Shown: positions 17,487 to 25,690 of the stretch, piece by piece
Layout: each line of letters opens with the position of its first letter
How positions within the stretch are numbered: the stretch's first letter is position 1
DNA from: Paracoccaceae bacterium
GTDB taxonomy: Bacteria; Pseudomonadota; Alphaproteobacteria; Rhodobacterales; Rhodobacteraceae
Direction: 5' to 3'
Length of the DNA stretch: 64,000 nucleotides
NCBI GenBank assembly: GCA_020637675.1
Contig: JACKKD010000001.1
Location: 620,001 to 684,000, forward strand
Made by a program: the position numbers and the translations under genes
Notes under the pieces: model-generated
What the model was told of the DNA's origin: nothing
Database searches by the model: none
Seen by the model: the letters and a program-made list of their open reading frames with translations, nothing else

Positions 17487-18179
17487 TCAGACGACCGCGC
17501 CGAAGATCTTGCCGACGACGGCCGTGACCGCCATGGCAACCGCGCCCCAGAACGTGACACGCGCCACGGCGCGCAGCACAGGCGCCCCGCCCGCCCGGGC
17601 GCCGACCGCGCCGAGCAGGGCGAGGAATATCAGCGACAGCACCGTGACCCAGAGCGTGATCGCCGCCTCCGGCACGACTGCGGCGGTGGCAAGCGGCAGC
17701 GCCGCCCCCACCGCGAAGGTCGCCGCCGACGCCATAGCGGCAACAAGCGGGCGTGCCTCGGTATGCTCGTAGATGCCGAGCTCGTCGCGCACATGGGCGG
17801 CGAGCGCGTCCTTCGCGTGAAGCGCCGCGGCCACCTCACGCGCGAGGGCGGGCGGTACGCCGCGATCCTCGTAGATCGAGGCGAGTGCATGCAGCTCCTC
17901 CTCCGGGTCGCCCGCGATTTCCGCTTGCTCGCGAGCAATGTCGGCCCGTTCGGTATCCGCCTGCGACGAGACGGAGACATATTCCCCCGCCGCCATCGAG
18001 AGCGCCCCGGCGGCAAGCCCCGCCGCCCCGGCCAGAAGCACCTCCGCCCGGCCGGACGCCGCCGCCACGCCGACGATCAGAGAGGCCGTCGAGACGATGC
18101 CGTCATTCGCGCCGAGGACCGCAGCGCGAAGCCAGCCGACCCGGGCAACGTAGTGTTCCTCTCGGTGGCGGCGTTCCAT
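17487..18179 (-). CDS. VIT1/CCC1-family iron/manganese transporter
   Basis: A 230-residue inner-membrane protein of the VIT1/CCC1 family, which moves Fe2+ or Mn2+ out of the cytosol. It opens with GWLRAAVLGANDGIVSTASLIVG (about residues 16-38) and GALSMAAGEYVSVSSQADTE (58-77), both family signatures. A central acidic cytosolic segment (about 75-145) is followed by three more hydrophobic segments. Length is typical of short bacterial versions without the ferritin-like domain. Start ATG 18179. Metal choice cannot be read from the sequence. Confidence 0.88.
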   Translation of the reverse strand: MERRHREEHYVARVGWLRAAVLGANDGIVSTASLIVGVAAASGRAEVLLAGAAGLAAGALSMAAGEYVSVSSQADTERADIAREQAEIAGDPEEELHALASIYEDRGVPPALAREVAAALHAKDALAAHVRDELGIYEHTEARPLVAAMASAATFAVGAALPLATAAVVPEAAITLWVTVLSLIFLALLGAVGARAGGAPVLRAVARVTFWGAVAMAVTAVVGKIFGAVV

Positions 18180-18255
18180 GCTGGGCTCCGGTCATTGCGA
18201 TGCTGCGGACAGAAGGCGCCCGCGCCCCGCGAAGGTCAAGTGTCCCACCCGCCGG

Positions 18256-18759
18256 TCAGAGGTCGCGCCGCATCTCCACCGCGGGAAAGTCGATGCCGGG
18301 GGCGAGCGGCACCGTCACTGTGCCCAAGGCCGTGAATCCCATCGATTCGTAGAAGGGCACCGCGGTCCGGGTGGAGAGGCAGTGCATCCAGGCCATGCCG
18401 GCCGCCCGCGCCTCGGCCAGGGCGCGGCCGAGTACGGCACTTCCGATGCCCCGCCGGACGGCGCGGTCGTCGGTCACCATGTGGCGAACGTTCGCCCTGC
18501 CAGGCCCCACCAGACCGGACCTGCCGGGGATCGCGGCCGTCCAGCCGCCGCCGCCGAGCAACCGGCCCGCCCTGTCCTCGGCCACGTAGTAGGTGCCCGA
18601 TGTCACAAGCGCCGGCTGCGCGCGGGAAATCAGCGGCAGCGCCGTCACGAGGACGGACGCCGGGTAGTCGGCCTTCAGCAGGCGCGGGTAGGCGCGCGCC
18701 AGCAGCGCGTCGATGCCGGCGATGTCGTCCCGCCCCGCGGGGCGGACACTGAAATCCAT
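18256..18759 (-). CDS. GNAT-family N-acetyltransferase
   Basis: A 167-residue GNAT acetyltransferase. The acetyl-CoA-binding motif A is visible as VRHMVTDDRAVRRGIGSAVL (about residues 94-113). MHCLSTRTAVPFYESMGF (about 128-145) is the usual C-terminal strand-helix. Substrate unknown. Start ATG 18759. It lies downstream of rpmG but is separated from it by a strong terminator, so it is probably a separate unit or receives read-through only. Confidence 0.85.
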   Translation of the reverse strand: MDFSVRPAGRDDIAGIDALLARAYPRLLKADYPASVLVTALPLISRAQPALVTSGTYYVAEDRAGRLLGGGGWTAAIPGRSGLVGPGRANVRHMVTDDRAVRRGIGSAVLGRALAEARAAGMAWMHCLSTRTAVPFYESMGFTALGTVTVPLAPGIDFPAVEMRRDL

Positions 18760-18770
18760 GACCGCCTCGC

Positions 18771-18802
18771 AAAACGAAAGGGCCGCGCGAACCGCGCGGC
18801 CC
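18771..18802 (-). terminator. Intrinsic terminator of rpmG
   Basis: Read on the minus strand, a 9-10-bp GC stem (complement of 18780-18789 with 18793-18802) and 3-base loop is followed by TTTCGTTTT. It sits 26 bp after the rpmG stop. Confidence 0.8.
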
Positions 18803-18827
18803 CGAACCCTGCCAGGGACAGGCGATC

Positions 18828-18995
18828 CTACTTGATCTTGCCTTCCTTGTATTCGACGTGCTCGCGCTTCACCGGGTCGTACTTCCGCACGACCATCTTT
18901 TCGGTCATGGTGCGGGCGTTCTTCTTGGTCACGTAGAAGTGCCCGGTGCCCGCCGTCGAGTTCAGACGGATCTTGATCGTCGTCGGCTTCGCCAT
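18828..18995 (-). CDS. rpmG: 50S ribosomal protein L33
   Basis: A 55-residue ribosomal protein L33. The reading is MAKPTTIKIRLNSTAGTGHF, followed by YVTKKNARTMTEKMVVRKYD, and ends EYKEGKIK with a TAG stop. This is the zinc-independent (cysteine-free) form usual in alphaproteobacteria. It is followed by a strong terminator and is a single-gene unit with 147 bp to the upstream DUF533 gene. Confidence 0.97.
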   Translation of the reverse strand: MAKPTTIKIRLNSTAGTGHFYVTKKNARTMTEKMVVRKYDPVKREHVEYKEGKIK

Positions 18996-19142
18996 CGTCG
19001 TTCTCCACTGGCCGGGCGGCTCGGGCCGCCCGCGAAATCCTTGAAGCCCGCCTTTTACTCAGCCCCCGCACGGAGTCAACCGCAAAACCGGGGCGCGCGG
19101 CGGGAAATCTGGGTGTCCCTGCCCCGTGGCGGGCCCGGCCCC

Positions 19143-19847
19143 TCAGGCGCCCGGCGCGGGCTTGCCCATCGCGGCGTGCAGCTTCGCCCGAACCTCGGCC
19201 GTGAGGCCGAGCGCGGTGCCGAGCTGGGCGAGGTATGCCTGTTCGGCCGGCGTATCGACGGTGATCGCCATGAGCGAGGTCGAGTAGACCTGCTCCCGCA
19301 TCGCCGCGCCGGTTTCCTGCGCCAGCGCCGCCACGTCGAGCGGCGCGTCGAGCGCGGCCTCGACGAAGGCGATCTCCTCGTCGCTCGCGTCGCTGAGATG
19401 GTCCATGATCTTCGCCCGTTCCTCGGCGTCGATCTCGCCGTCGGACTTGGCCGCCATGATCATTGCGCGGATCATCAGCTTGGCATTCGCCTCGTTGATC
19501 GCCGAGGCGGGCGTGGCACCCGAGACCGCCTCCATCATGTCGCCCACGACCTTGCCGCCCGCGGCCGCAGCACTCGTCATCGAGGCGATGAGCCCGCCGA
19601 GCCCGGCCTCGGTCGCCTCGGCTGCACCGCCGAAGCGGTCGTACATCTCCCGGACGGTCTTCGATCCGCCCGGAATGCCCATCTTCTCGGCCTGCTCGCC
19701 CCACTGGTCGACGACGCCGCCCGGCTCGCCGGCCTTCTTCATCGCATCCTTCACGCCGGGCATCCCGCCCATGTCCTTGTATTTCGTGTACCCCCGCGCC
19801 GCGGCGAAGCCGATGGCGAGCGTGGCAAGCGTTCTGACGAAACTCAT
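19143..19847 (-). CDS. DUF533-family tellurite-resistance-like protein
   Basis: A 234-residue protein with a short N-terminal hydrophobic segment (MSFVRTLATLAIGFAAARGY), a glycine/alanine-rich middle, and a C-terminal all-helical domain (about residues 105-225). That domain contains AMIMAAKSDGEIDAEERAKI, the conserved acidic signature of the DUF533/TerB-like fold. TerB-like domains bind metal and occur in envelope-stress systems; the role here is unknown. ATG 19847 is preferred over an upstream in-frame start. It follows rnpB on the same strand. Confidence 0.8.
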   Translation of the reverse strand: MSFVRTLATLAIGFAAARGYTKYKDMGGMPGVKDAMKKAGEPGGVVDQWGEQAEKMGIPGGSKTVREMYDRFGGAAEATEAGLGGLIASMTSAAAAGGKVVGDMMEAVSGATPASAINEANAKLMIRAMIMAAKSDGEIDAEERAKIMDHLSDASDEEIAFVEAALDAPLDVAALAQETGAAMREQVYSTSLMAITVDTPAEQAYLAQLGTALGLTAEVRAKLHAAMGKPAPGA

Positions 19848-19949
19848 GGTGGAACTCCCTGACAGACTTTCTCCATCATAACGCGGCCGATGTAACAATC
19901 ACGCGGTTTCGACGCCGACGGGGCACCGGATGAACCGAGGGGCGGAAAT

Positions 19950-20364
19950 GCGCGGAGGGCCTGTAAGCCGGATTCTGTCCACCCCGGACCGTGATCCGGG
20001 GCTGGATGACCATTCCTCTCGGCCCGCCGTTACCGGCGCGCTCAAGCTGCCAACCCGGGCCTCTCGGGTCGAAGCGTCCCTGCGGGCGGTCTCCCGGACC
20101 GAGATCCGGGACCGGCCCCCGCGCGAGGCCCCTATTCGGCATTGCTCCCGGTGGGGCTTGCCTTGCCGGTCCTGTTGCCAGGCCCGCGGTGGGCTCTTAC
20201 CCCACCGTTTCACCTTTTCCCGCCCTGAGACGGGTAGTCTCTTCTCTGTGGCGCTTTCCCTCGGGTTTCCCCGGCCGGGCGTTACCCGGCACCGTCGCTT
20301 CAGGGAGTCCGGACTTTCCTCGCCCCGGACGTGATCCGGGACGCGGCCATCCGGCCCTCCGCGC
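19950..20364 (-). ncRNA. rnpB: RNase P RNA (bacterial type A)
   Basis: About 415 nt on the minus strand. The 5' part reads GCGCGGAGGGCCGGATGGCC and soon reaches the universal core GAGGAAAGTCCGGACTCC. The 3' part reads GACAGAATCCGGCTTACAGG and then CCCTCCGCGC, which pairs with the 5' end to form P1. RNase P RNA cleaves tRNA precursors. It starts 10 bp after the ampD-like stop, so its promoter must lie inside that gene. Three near-identical palindromes (cores around 19982, 20092 and 20323) occupy peripheral positions in the RNA. Confidence 0.95.
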
Positions 20365-20374
20365 GAACGATGAG

Positions 20375-21046
20375 TTAGGCGCGCGATGGCCCGTCGTCAA
20401 CCGGGAACCGCCGAGCGATGTCATCGGCCGCAGCCCGGTCCTCCGGCCCCTCCGGGCCCGTCGCCCAGGGCCGGAACCGCAGACGGAAGGCGTGGAGCAG
20501 CGTGGCCGGGGTCGCCTCGGGGTAACCGATCGCCCGGAGCGAGGCGGCAAGAGGCGCCGTGGGGTCGCCCGCCGGCCCCGGCCAGATCGCGAGGCCCGAC
20601 CGGGCGAGCCGCTGCCAGTCGAAGCGCGGGCCCGGGTCGCGCTTGCGATCCGGAGCCATGTCGGAATGGCCGATCACCCGCTCGGGCGGGATCTGCCAGC
20701 GCGCCATGGTTGCGGCGAGCAGCCGTTCGAGCGCTGCCATCTGCGGTTCGGGAAAGGGTGCGTCGCCGGGGTTCTGGAGCTCGATGCCGATGGAGCGGGA
20801 GTTCACGTCCGTCACGCGCCCCCAGGCCCCCGCCCCGGCGTGCCAGGCGCGCGCCTCCTCGGGCACGAGCGCGTCGACCTCACCGGTCTCTGCGATGAGG
20901 TAATGCGCCGAAACCTCGGCGTTCGGGTCGCAGAGCCGCGCCCGCGCCTCGGCGCAACCGGGCATGGCCGTATAATGGATCACCACCAGATCGGGCCGCG
21001 CGCCGCCGCGCCGCTCACCGAAGTTCGGCGAAGGCGGCCGCGTCAC
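20375..21046 (-). CDS. N-acetylmuramoyl-L-alanine amidase, AmpD/amidase_2 family
   Basis: A 223-residue zinc amidase of the amidase_2 family, cutting the bond between N-acetylmuramic acid and L-alanine in peptidoglycan or its anhydro fragments. Zinc and catalytic positions visible are VVIHYTAMPG (H24), IGIELQNPG (E89) and IGHSDMAPDRKRDPG (H127, D137). It has no signal peptide, which favours a cytoplasmic AmpD-like role in wall recycling. The start is GTG 21046, one base after the stop of the upstream lipoprotein gene, suggesting translational coupling. rnpB begins 10 bp downstream. Confidence 0.88.
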   Translation of the reverse strand: MTRPPSPNFGERRGGARPDLVVIHYTAMPGCAEARARLCDPNAEVSAHYLIAETGEVDALVPEEARAWHAGAGAWGRVTDVNSRSIGIELQNPGDAPFPEPQMAALERLLAATMARWQIPPERVIGHSDMAPDRKRDPGPRFDWQRLARSGLAIWPGPAGDPTAPLAASLRAIGYPEATPATLLHAFRLRFRPWATGPEGPEDRAAADDIARRFPVDDGPSRA

Positions 21047-21047
21047 C

Positions 21048-21881
21048 TCAGTTCTTCGCCTGCTGGAACGGCGTCGGATCCCAGTAGCAGGCGAAGCCGT
21101 CGCCGTCCGGGTCGAGGTTCTTGGGATCGCGCTTCGGCCCGCCGGAGGACAGGAACGCCTGCTGCGCAGCCTCAGGCGAGGGGTAGCGGGCGCAGGCCTT
21201 CTCGCTGCTGGAAAGCGCGATGCGAGAGCGGGGATAGACCGCCTCGCCGAGCCGGTTCGGCGCCTTCAGCGCATATTGCACGAGATCGACCGCCTTCGCC
21301 GCCTCAGGACTCCGTTCCGGGAGTTCGGTTGGCTGGACCTGCTGATAGGCCGCGCGGTTCTGGGCAATGCGGGCCTTGTCGGATTCGATCGACTCGCGCG
21401 ACGAGACGGCGGTAAAATCGTTCTCGTCCGAGATGCCGGAATGGTCCGGAGAAGCCGCGGTCGCGGCGGGCGGATAATAGCCCGGCGTCTCGGCGACGGC
21501 CGCGTTCGCCGGCGGCACGCCCGCAGGCAGCGCACCGGAGGGCTGCTGCGGAGCGATGGGCGCGGCGATTGTGGCCGGGCCGATCCCGGCCTGCGCCAGT
21601 TCGGCTGCCGTGGGTGCGCCGGTCCCGGCCGGGGCAGCCGCACCGGCGTAGGCTCCGGCGGGCGCGGGAAACGGCACGGCTGGGTTCTGCACCGGGCCCT
21701 GCACCGTCTGCACCGGGGCGGATGCGGCAGCGACTCGTGCGGCCTCCGCCTCGGCGACGCGGCGCCGCTGGTAGGAGCTATAGTCCTCGAACCCGACACC
21801 CGCCGCGCGGCTGTCCGGGACCGGCGGCTGGCAGCCGGCGAGAAGCAGGACGGCAAGTCCAGAAATGACGAGCGGACGCAT
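21048..21881 (-). CDS. Lipoprotein with Ala/Pro-rich linker and excalibur-like C-terminus
   Basis: A 277-residue predicted lipoprotein: signal MRPLVISGLAVLLLAGC with lipobox LLAGC (cysteine at 17). A long Ala/Pro-rich low-complexity linker (about residues 45-150) leads to a C-terminal folded part. The end reads DPKNLDPDGDGFACYWDP, a calcium-loop-like pattern resembling excalibur domains, preceded by SSSEKACARYPSPEAAQQAF. The likely location is periplasmic, anchored in the outer or inner membrane. Its stop is one base from the start of a peptidoglycan amidase, which hints at a cell-wall role (inference). ATG 21881 chosen to give the signal peptide. Confidence 0.75.
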   Translation of the reverse strand: MRPLVISGLAVLLLAGCQPPVPDSRAAGVGFEDYSSYQRRRVAEAEAARVAAASAPVQTVQGPVQNPAVPFPAPAGAYAGAAAPAGTGAPTAAELAQAGIGPATIAAPIAPQQPSGALPAGVPPANAAVAETPGYYPPAATAASPDHSGISDENDFTAVSSRESIESDKARIAQNRAAYQQVQPTELPERSPEAAKAVDLVQYALKAPNRLGEAVYPRSRIALSSSEKACARYPSPEAAQQAFLSSGGPKRDPKNLDPDGDGFACYWDPTPFQQAKN

Positions 21882-21916
21882 CGAAAACCCCTGAAGTCCC
21901 GGTCTGAGCGCGGCCC

Positions 21917-23404
21917 TTACCACCATTTCACCGGCTTGGAAACAAAGCCCGCCGCGCGTTCCAGCACATAGGCGTGATTCAGCAATGCCCCCTCCTCCCA
22001 CGGCCGCCCGATCAGTTGCAGGCCAAGCGGCAGGCCCTGCCGGTCGAGCCCAGCGGGAACCGCGATGCCCGGCAGACCGGCGAGGTTCACCGTCACGGTG
22101 AAGACGTCGTTGAGATACATTGCGATCGGATCGGCATTCGCCATCTCGCCCAGGCCGAAGGCGGCCGACGGGGTCGCGGGAGTCAGGATCGCGTCGATGC
22201 CGTCGGCAAAGACCGTCTCGAAGTCGCGCTTGATGAGCGCGCGAACCTTGCGGGCGCGGTTGTAGTAGGCATCGTAGAACCCGGCGGAGAGCACATAGGT
22301 TCCGATCATCACCCGGCGCTGCACCTCGTGGCCAAAGCCTTCGGCGCGGGTCTTCTCGTACATCTCGGTGATGCCATCGCCCTGCGCCAGCTTCGCCCGG
22401 TGACCGTAGCGCACCCCGTCATAGCGGGCGAGGTTCGAGGACGCCTCGGCCGGCGCCACGACATAGTAAGCCGGCAGCGCGTATTTCGTGTGCGGCAACG
22501 AGATGTCGACGATCTCGGCGCCAGCGTCCCGCATCATCGCGGTGCCGTCGGCCCAAAGCTTCTCGATCTCGTCCGGCATGCCGTCCATGCGGTACTCGCG
22601 CGGGATGCCGATCTTCTTGCCGCGGATGTCGCCGGTCAATGCTGCCTCGAAGTCCGGCACCGGGATGTCGGCGCTGGTGCTGTCCTTCGGATCGTGCCCG
22701 CACATCGCCGAGAGCATGATCGCGGCATCGCGCACGTCCTTGGTCATCGGCCCGGCCTGGTCGAGCGACGAGGCGAAGGCGACGATCCCCCAGCGCGAGC
22801 AGCGGCCGTAGGTCGGCTTGATGCCGGTAATGCCCACGAAGGCCGCCGGCTGGCGGATCGAGCCGCCGGTATCGGTGCCGGTCGCGCCAAGGCAGAGGTC
22901 CGCCGCCACCGCCGCCGCCGAACCGCCCGACGATCCGCCGGGGGTGAGGGGCGCCGCATCATTGCCGCGCCGCCAGGGGTTCACGGCATTGCCGTAGCAC
23001 GACGTCTCGTTGCTGCTCCCCATGGCGAACTCGTCCATGTTGAGCTTGCCGAGCATCACCGCTCCGGCGTCCTGGAGCTGCTGGCTGACGGTCGATTCAT
23101 ACTCCGGCCGGAAGCCATTCAGGATATTCGACGCGGCCTGGCTTGGCACGCCCCTGGTGCAGAAGAGGTCCTTGATCCCGACCGGGATGCCGCACATCGG
23201 CGGCGCATCGCCCGCCTTCAGCCGCTGGTCCGCCGCCGCCGCCCGTTCCCGCGCAATCTCGGGCGTCTTGTGGACGAAGGCATTGAGCGCGCCCGCTCCC
23301 TCGATCGCCGCAAGGCAGGCTTCGGTCAGTTCGGCCGAGGTCACTTCGCCCTTGCGCAGCGCATCCCGCGCGGCGGCAATGGTCAGTTCGTTGAGCCCGC
23401 TCAT
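21917..23404 (-). CDS. gatA: Asp-tRNA(Asn)/Glu-tRNA(Gln) amidotransferase subunit A
   Basis: A 495-residue GatA, the amidase subunit that releases ammonia from glutamine for transamidation of misacylated Glu-tRNA(Gln) or Asp-tRNA(Asn). The Ser-cisSer-Lys triad is visible: K78 (GIPVGIKDLF), S158 (TPGGSSGGS) and S182 (GTDTGGSIRQPA). Length is normal. The start ATG 23404 overlaps the gatC stop by four bases (ATGA), so the subunits are translationally coupled. gatB is not in the window, as is usual in this group. Confidence 0.97.
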   Translation of the reverse strand: MSGLNELTIAAARDALRKGEVTSAELTEACLAAIEGAGALNAFVHKTPEIARERAAAADQRLKAGDAPPMCGIPVGIKDLFCTRGVPSQAASNILNGFRPEYESTVSQQLQDAGAVMLGKLNMDEFAMGSSNETSCYGNAVNPWRRGNDAAPLTPGGSSGGSAAAVAADLCLGATGTDTGGSIRQPAAFVGITGIKPTYGRCSRWGIVAFASSLDQAGPMTKDVRDAAIMLSAMCGHDPKDSTSADIPVPDFEAALTGDIRGKKIGIPREYRMDGMPDEIEKLWADGTAMMRDAGAEIVDISLPHTKYALPAYYVVAPAEASSNLARYDGVRYGHRAKLAQGDGITEMYEKTRAEGFGHEVQRRVMIGTYVLSAGFYDAYYNRARKVRALIKRDFETVFADGIDAILTPATPSAAFGLGEMANADPIAMYLNDVFTVTVNLAGLPGIAVPAGLDRQGLPLGLQLIGRPWEEGALLNHAYVLERAAGFVSKPVKWW

Positions 23405-23688
23405 TCGACCACCTTCGGCACCGCGAAGAACCCTTCCCGCGCATCGGGCGCGTTCGACAGGATCTGCGCCTGGATATTGCCGTCCGTGACCACGTCGGCG
23501 CGTCGCTTCAGCCGCATCGGCGTGACGCTCGTCATCGGCTCCACGCCCTCCACATCGACCTCGTTCAATTGCTCCATGAAAGCCAGCACGGCCGAAAGCT
23601 CGCCCGCCAGCGCCGGCAGGTCCTCTTCCTTGACGGCGATCCGCGCCAGATGCGCCACCTTGCGCGCGGTCGAGATGTCGATCGACAT
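23401..23688 (-). CDS. gatC: Asp-tRNA(Asn)/Glu-tRNA(Gln) amidotransferase subunit C
   Basis: A 95-residue GatC, the small subunit that wraps between GatA and GatB and stabilises the complex. Family features are STARKVAHLARIAV at the N-terminus and VEGVEPMTSVTPMRLKRRADVV in the middle. It ends GFFAVPKVVE, the usual tail. First gene of the gatCA pair. Confidence 0.96.
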   Translation of the reverse strand: MSIDISTARKVAHLARIAVKEEDLPALAGELSAVLAFMEQLNEVDVEGVEPMTSVTPMRLKRRADVVTDGNIQAQILSNAPDAREGFFAVPKVVE

Positions 23689-23791
23689 GGGGCTTCACTC
23701 TTCTCTTGGATCGGGGCCTTGATCGGGGCAGGGTTTACCCGTGACAAGGCTTGCCCGCAAGGGCGCCGGCCCCCTGCGAAAGGAGCGCGCG

Positions 23792-24484
23792 ATGAAGATC
23801 ACTTGGCTCGGCCATTCCGGCTTCCGCATCGAGATCGAGGGGGCGGTGCTGCTTGTCGACCCCTGGCTCACCGGCAACCCGATGTTCCCGGCGGCGCGCC
23901 GCGCCGAGGCGATCCGCGGCGCGACCCATGTCCTCGTGACGCATGGCCACGGCGACCACGCCGGCGACGCGGTGGCGATCGCGAAGGACCTCGGCCTGCC
24001 GGTCGTCGGCATCTACGACCTGATCTCGTTCTGGGAAGGCAAGGAGTCGATCGAGGGGATCGGAATGAACAAGGGCGGCACGGTCGATCTGGCCGGCGCG
24101 AAGGTTACGATGGTGAACGCCTGCCATTCCTCCTCGCTCGGCGGCAAGGACGGGCCGATCTATGCCGGGCACGAGTCGGGCTTCATGATCGCGGGCGAAG
24201 GCCACACGATCTACGTCACCGGCGACACCACAGTGATGGCCGACATGGGCTGGATGGGCGAATACTTCGCCCCCGACATCGGCATCCTCTGCGCCGGCGG
24301 ACACTACACGATGGACATGAGGATGGCGGCCTGGGCGGCGCGGAAGTACTTCGCCTTCAGGACCGTCATCCCCTGCCACTACCGCACCTTCCCGCTGCTG
24401 GCACAAAACGCGGACGACCTGAAGGCAGGCCTTCCCGGAGTGCAGGTGATCGAGCCCGAGGTGCTGGACCCGATCACCTTCTGA
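23792..24484 (+). CDS. UPF0173 metallo-beta-lactamase-fold hydrolase
   Basis: A 230-residue metal-dependent hydrolase of the UPF0173 family. It carries the metallo-beta-lactamase motif THGHGDHAGD (HxHxDH at residues 51-56), a later TGDTTVMADM (metal-bridging Asp) and a C-terminal PCHYRTFPLL histidine. Family members are uncharacterised in substrate. ATG 23792 is preceded by AAAGGAG. The gene is divergent from gatC with a 103-bp gap and converges on a small DUF1127-like gene. Confidence 0.9.
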   Translation: MKITWLGHSGFRIEIEGAVLLVDPWLTGNPMFPAARRAEAIRGATHVLVTHGHGDHAGDAVAIAKDLGLPVVGIYDLISFWEGKESIEGIGMNKGGTVDLAGAKVTMVNACHSSSLGGKDGPIYAGHESGFMIAGEGHTIYVTGDTTVMADMGWMGEYFAPDIGILCAGGHYTMDMRMAAWAARKYFAFRTVIPCHYRTFPLLAQNADDLKAGLPGVQVIEPEVLDPITF

Positions 24485-24500
24485 GGCGCCGCAAGGCGCC

Positions 24501-24719
24501 TCACAGCTCCCAGTAGTTCCGCGCCGGCGGCAGCGGATGGAGGCCGATGTCGCGGCGCATGCGGTCGGGCATGTCGCCTTCCCAGATGCGCGCTCGGCGG
24601 CCCGGGCGTGCGATCAACCCGGCCAGTGCCAGCGCCACCCGCACCAGTCCGTATTCCGCCACGACGGCCTGAACGGCCTCTGCGGGGCTCACGAAATCAC
24701 GATTCACTTGGGCGTTCAT
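24501..24719 (-). CDS. Small hypothetical protein with DUF1127-like tail
   Basis: A 72-residue protein from ATG 24719 (75 if GTG 24728 is used). A hydrophobic stretch in the middle (YGLVRVALALAGLI) is followed by a basic segment and RMRRDIGLHPLPPARNYWEL. The RRDIGL pattern resembles the end of DUF1127 proteins common in Rhodobacterales. No strong ribosome-binding site is visible. Function unknown. Confidence 0.5.
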   Translation of the reverse strand: MNAQVNRDFVSPAEAVQAVVAEYGLVRVALALAGLIARPGRRARIWEGDMPDRMRRDIGLHPLPPARNYWEL

Positions 24720-24874
24720 TTTCTTCACGCGATCCGGCGGCCAGAGACCCCGGATTCCTCAATGGATGTTGACTGGAATGCCCCAAGCCGGACGAAGCGC
24801 CGGCGTCGGGATAGCTTTGATGAAAGGACGTGGCCGGTCAGTTCCGGATCATCGTCCCAACGGCACGTGCTGGT

Positions 24875-24991
24875 TCAGCAGCTGCGGTTGCCGGTCCAGA
24901 TCATCGCCGCTCGCACCGAGCGGGCGAGGCCGGACCTTCCGCAATACGCGCCAGCACCGGAACGGAGCGTCGCGAGATCAAGATCATACAT
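24875..24991 (-). CDS. Possible 38-residue small protein with strong ribosome-binding site
   Basis: An open frame from ATG 24991 reading MYDLDLATLRSGAGAYCGRS, then GLARSVRAAMIWTGNRSC and a stop. It is preceded by AGGAAAGGAGG at about 6 bases, the best Shine-Dalgarno match in the neighbourhood. The AT-richer 25000-25110 stretch upstream could hold its promoter. No family recognised. Without that ribosome-binding site I would not call it. Confidence 0.4.
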   Translation of the reverse strand: MYDLDLATLRSGAGAYCGRSGLARSVRAAMIWTGNRSC

Positions 24992-25137
24992 CCGGCGCCT
25001 CCTTTCCTGAGGGTGTTGGGACTGGCGCGAACATACACGAGCATTTGGGCAGACAAAGCGCGGAATTGTATCGCTCGGGCGGAAGCGATTGTATGTGTCG
25101 CCCCTGACACAATGTCGCAGGTGGGGCGCCGGCACGC

Positions 25138-25593
25138 TCAGTCGCGGCGGTCGCGGAAGAACTCCGTCAGCAGCGCCGCGGCCTCCGCCGCCCCGATGCC
25201 GTCGTAGACCTCGGGCGCGTGGTGGCACTGGCGGTGGGCAAAGACCCGCGCGCCGTGGGCGACACCGCCGGACTTCGGATCCTCGGCCCCGTAGTAGAGC
25301 CGGGCGATCCGGGCGAAGGAGATCGCGGCCGCGCACATCGGGCAGGGTTCAAGCGTGACATAAAGGTCGTGGCCCGGCAGCCGCTCCGATCCCGCAGCCG
25401 CGCAGGCGGCCCGGAGCGCCAGAACCTCCGCGTGGGCAGTCGGATCGCCCAGTTCCCGCGTGCGGTTCCCGGCGGCGGCGACGATGCGGCCGTCTGGCGC
25501 CGCGACGACGGCGCCCACCGGCACCTCGCCCCGCTCGCCCGCCGCGCGCGCTTCGGCGAGCGCCGCCGCCATATGGCTCGTGAACCGTCCCAT
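25138..25593 (-). CDS. tadA: tRNA-specific adenosine deaminase
   Basis: A 151-residue TadA, which converts adenosine 34 of tRNA-Arg(ACG) to inosine. Zinc-site motifs are HAE (residues 54-56, with catalytic Glu) and PCPMC (83-87). The GEVPVGAVV and DPKSGG stretches are typical of TadA rather than of other cytidine/deoxycytidylate deaminases. ATG 25593 gives the usual MGRFTSHMAAALAEA; an upstream in-frame start is excluded. Divergent from the pseudouridine synthase. Confidence 0.93.
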   Translation of the reverse strand: MGRFTSHMAAALAEARAAGERGEVPVGAVVAAPDGRIVAAAGNRTRELGDPTAHAEVLALRAACAAAGSERLPGHDLYVTLEPCPMCAAAISFARIARLYYGAEDPKSGGVAHGARVFAHRQCHHAPEVYDGIGAAEAAALLTEFFRDRRD

Positions 25594-25690
25594 GCCCCCT
25601 CTTGCCGTGCCGCCGGCCACGAAGCAAGCGCTTCCCCCGCGCGCGGAATGGCGCTAGAGGATGCGCCTCAGCCAGCCGGGGGGCGCGATC

